A stretch of DNA of 7,708 bases from Chitinophagales bacterium (lineage in GTDB: Bacteria > Bacteroidota > Bacteroidia > Chitinophagales > UBA8649): NCBI GenBank assembly GCA_016777395.1, contig JADHRO010000094.1:1-7708 (forward strand), given 5' to 3'. The first letter of the stretch is position 1, and each line of letters begins with the position of its first letter. Of the stretch, positions 7,448 through 7,708 are shown piece after piece. The translations under genes and the position numbers were made by a program. Under the pieces are notes generated by a model. The model did not search any database. It was not told the DNA's origin and saw only the letters and a program-made list of their open reading frames with translations.

Positions 7448-7708
7448 TTATGGCGCGGTCTTACTGATAGAAAAATAATTCAGGATGTTTTTAAAGAAAT
7501 TTTTGTAAAGAATTTGCTCTAGCCTAGATTGATGGTTTTTTGTAAAAATATTTCTTAAGGTTACAAAAAGTCTTTGCGGCCTGAATAAATAATTCGAGCC
7601 ATAAAATGTTATCAATGCAATAAAAACATACATTTTAACTATTGACTCACTCATATTGTTTGAATAAACTTTTGTGGGCCAAAGGTCATATGAATTAATG
7701 ATTTCTAT
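7448..7708 (-). CDS. C-terminal 86 residues of a larger protein, resembling the tail of a B12-binding radical SAM enzyme (5' end outside window)
   Basis: The frame is open from its TAA stop at 7448-7450 to the right edge, so the ATG at 7654 is probably internal, not a start. No Shine-Dalgarno sequence precedes it, and the 18 codons upstream of it read IEIINSYDLWPTKVYSNN without a stop. The pattern is an aromatic/proline stretch, then NMSES, then a helix with FYGSNYLFRPQRLF, then a basic helical tail. It recalls the ends of cobalamin-binding radical SAM proteins, where an NMS-like element precedes a helix and an FY-x-RP motif. Such enzymes methylate or rearrange unactivated carbons. The cobalamin domain and CxxxCxxC cluster would lie outside the window, so this rests on resemblance only. 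If the ATG at 7654 were used, the product would be a 68-residue protein with one possible membrane helix. It heads the visible minus-strand run, 24 bases before the first membrane protein. Confidence 0.5.
   Translation of the reverse strand: MEIINSYDLWPTKVYSNNMSESIVKMYVFIALITFYGSNYLFRPQRLFVTLRNIFTKNHQSRLEQILYKNFFKNILNYFSISKTAP

Overview
This window comes from an AT-rich bacterial genome (estimated by eye at about one third G+C). It is almost fully coding. Standard code fits every frame, the complete genes start with ATG, and seven of the eight visible stops are TAA. None of the six visible gene starts has a clear Shine-Dalgarno sequence at normal spacing. Together with the multi-pass membrane proteins and membrane-anchored SGNH hydrolase, this suggests a low-GC Gram-negative lineage. 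Bacteroidota is one candidate, but the sequence does not fix the taxon.

Layout. Plus strand, left end: the last 93 codons of an unidentified gene (3-284) overlap by ATGA with a membrane-anchored SGNH/GDSL-type hydrolase (281-1450). Minus strand, covering the rest: one compact run of six genes with gaps of 8 to 42 bases, read from right to left. They are (1) the C-terminal end of a protein that runs off the right edge and resembles the tail of a B12-binding radical SAM enzyme (7448-7708); (2) and (3) two paralogous polytopic membrane proteins of about 560 residues with a GT-C-like layout (7423-5759 and 5716-4007); (4) an Fe(II)/2-oxoglutarate oxygenase with an H-x-E...H triad (3998-3174); (5) a phytanoyl-CoA dioxygenase (PhyH)-family oxygenase with H-x-D...H (3151-2264); and (6) a paralogue of gene 4 whose metal-binding acid is replaced by glycine, H-x-G...H (2253-1435). 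The two transcription units converge and their last genes overlap by 16 bases.

Working model (inference): the minus-strand cluster makes or tailors a lipid, glycan or small molecule. The radical SAM-like enzyme and three non-haem iron enzymes would functionalise unactivated carbons, and the two membrane proteins would transfer or export the product. The most notable observation is the H-C-G motif in gene 6. Loss of the carboxylate ligand is the hallmark of Fe/2OG radical halogenases such as SyrB2, WelO5 and BesD, so this gene is a candidate halogenase, although a non-catalytic paralogue is also possible. No RNA genes, mobile elements, CRISPR arrays or convincing terminators were seen. The promoters of both units probably lie outside the window.
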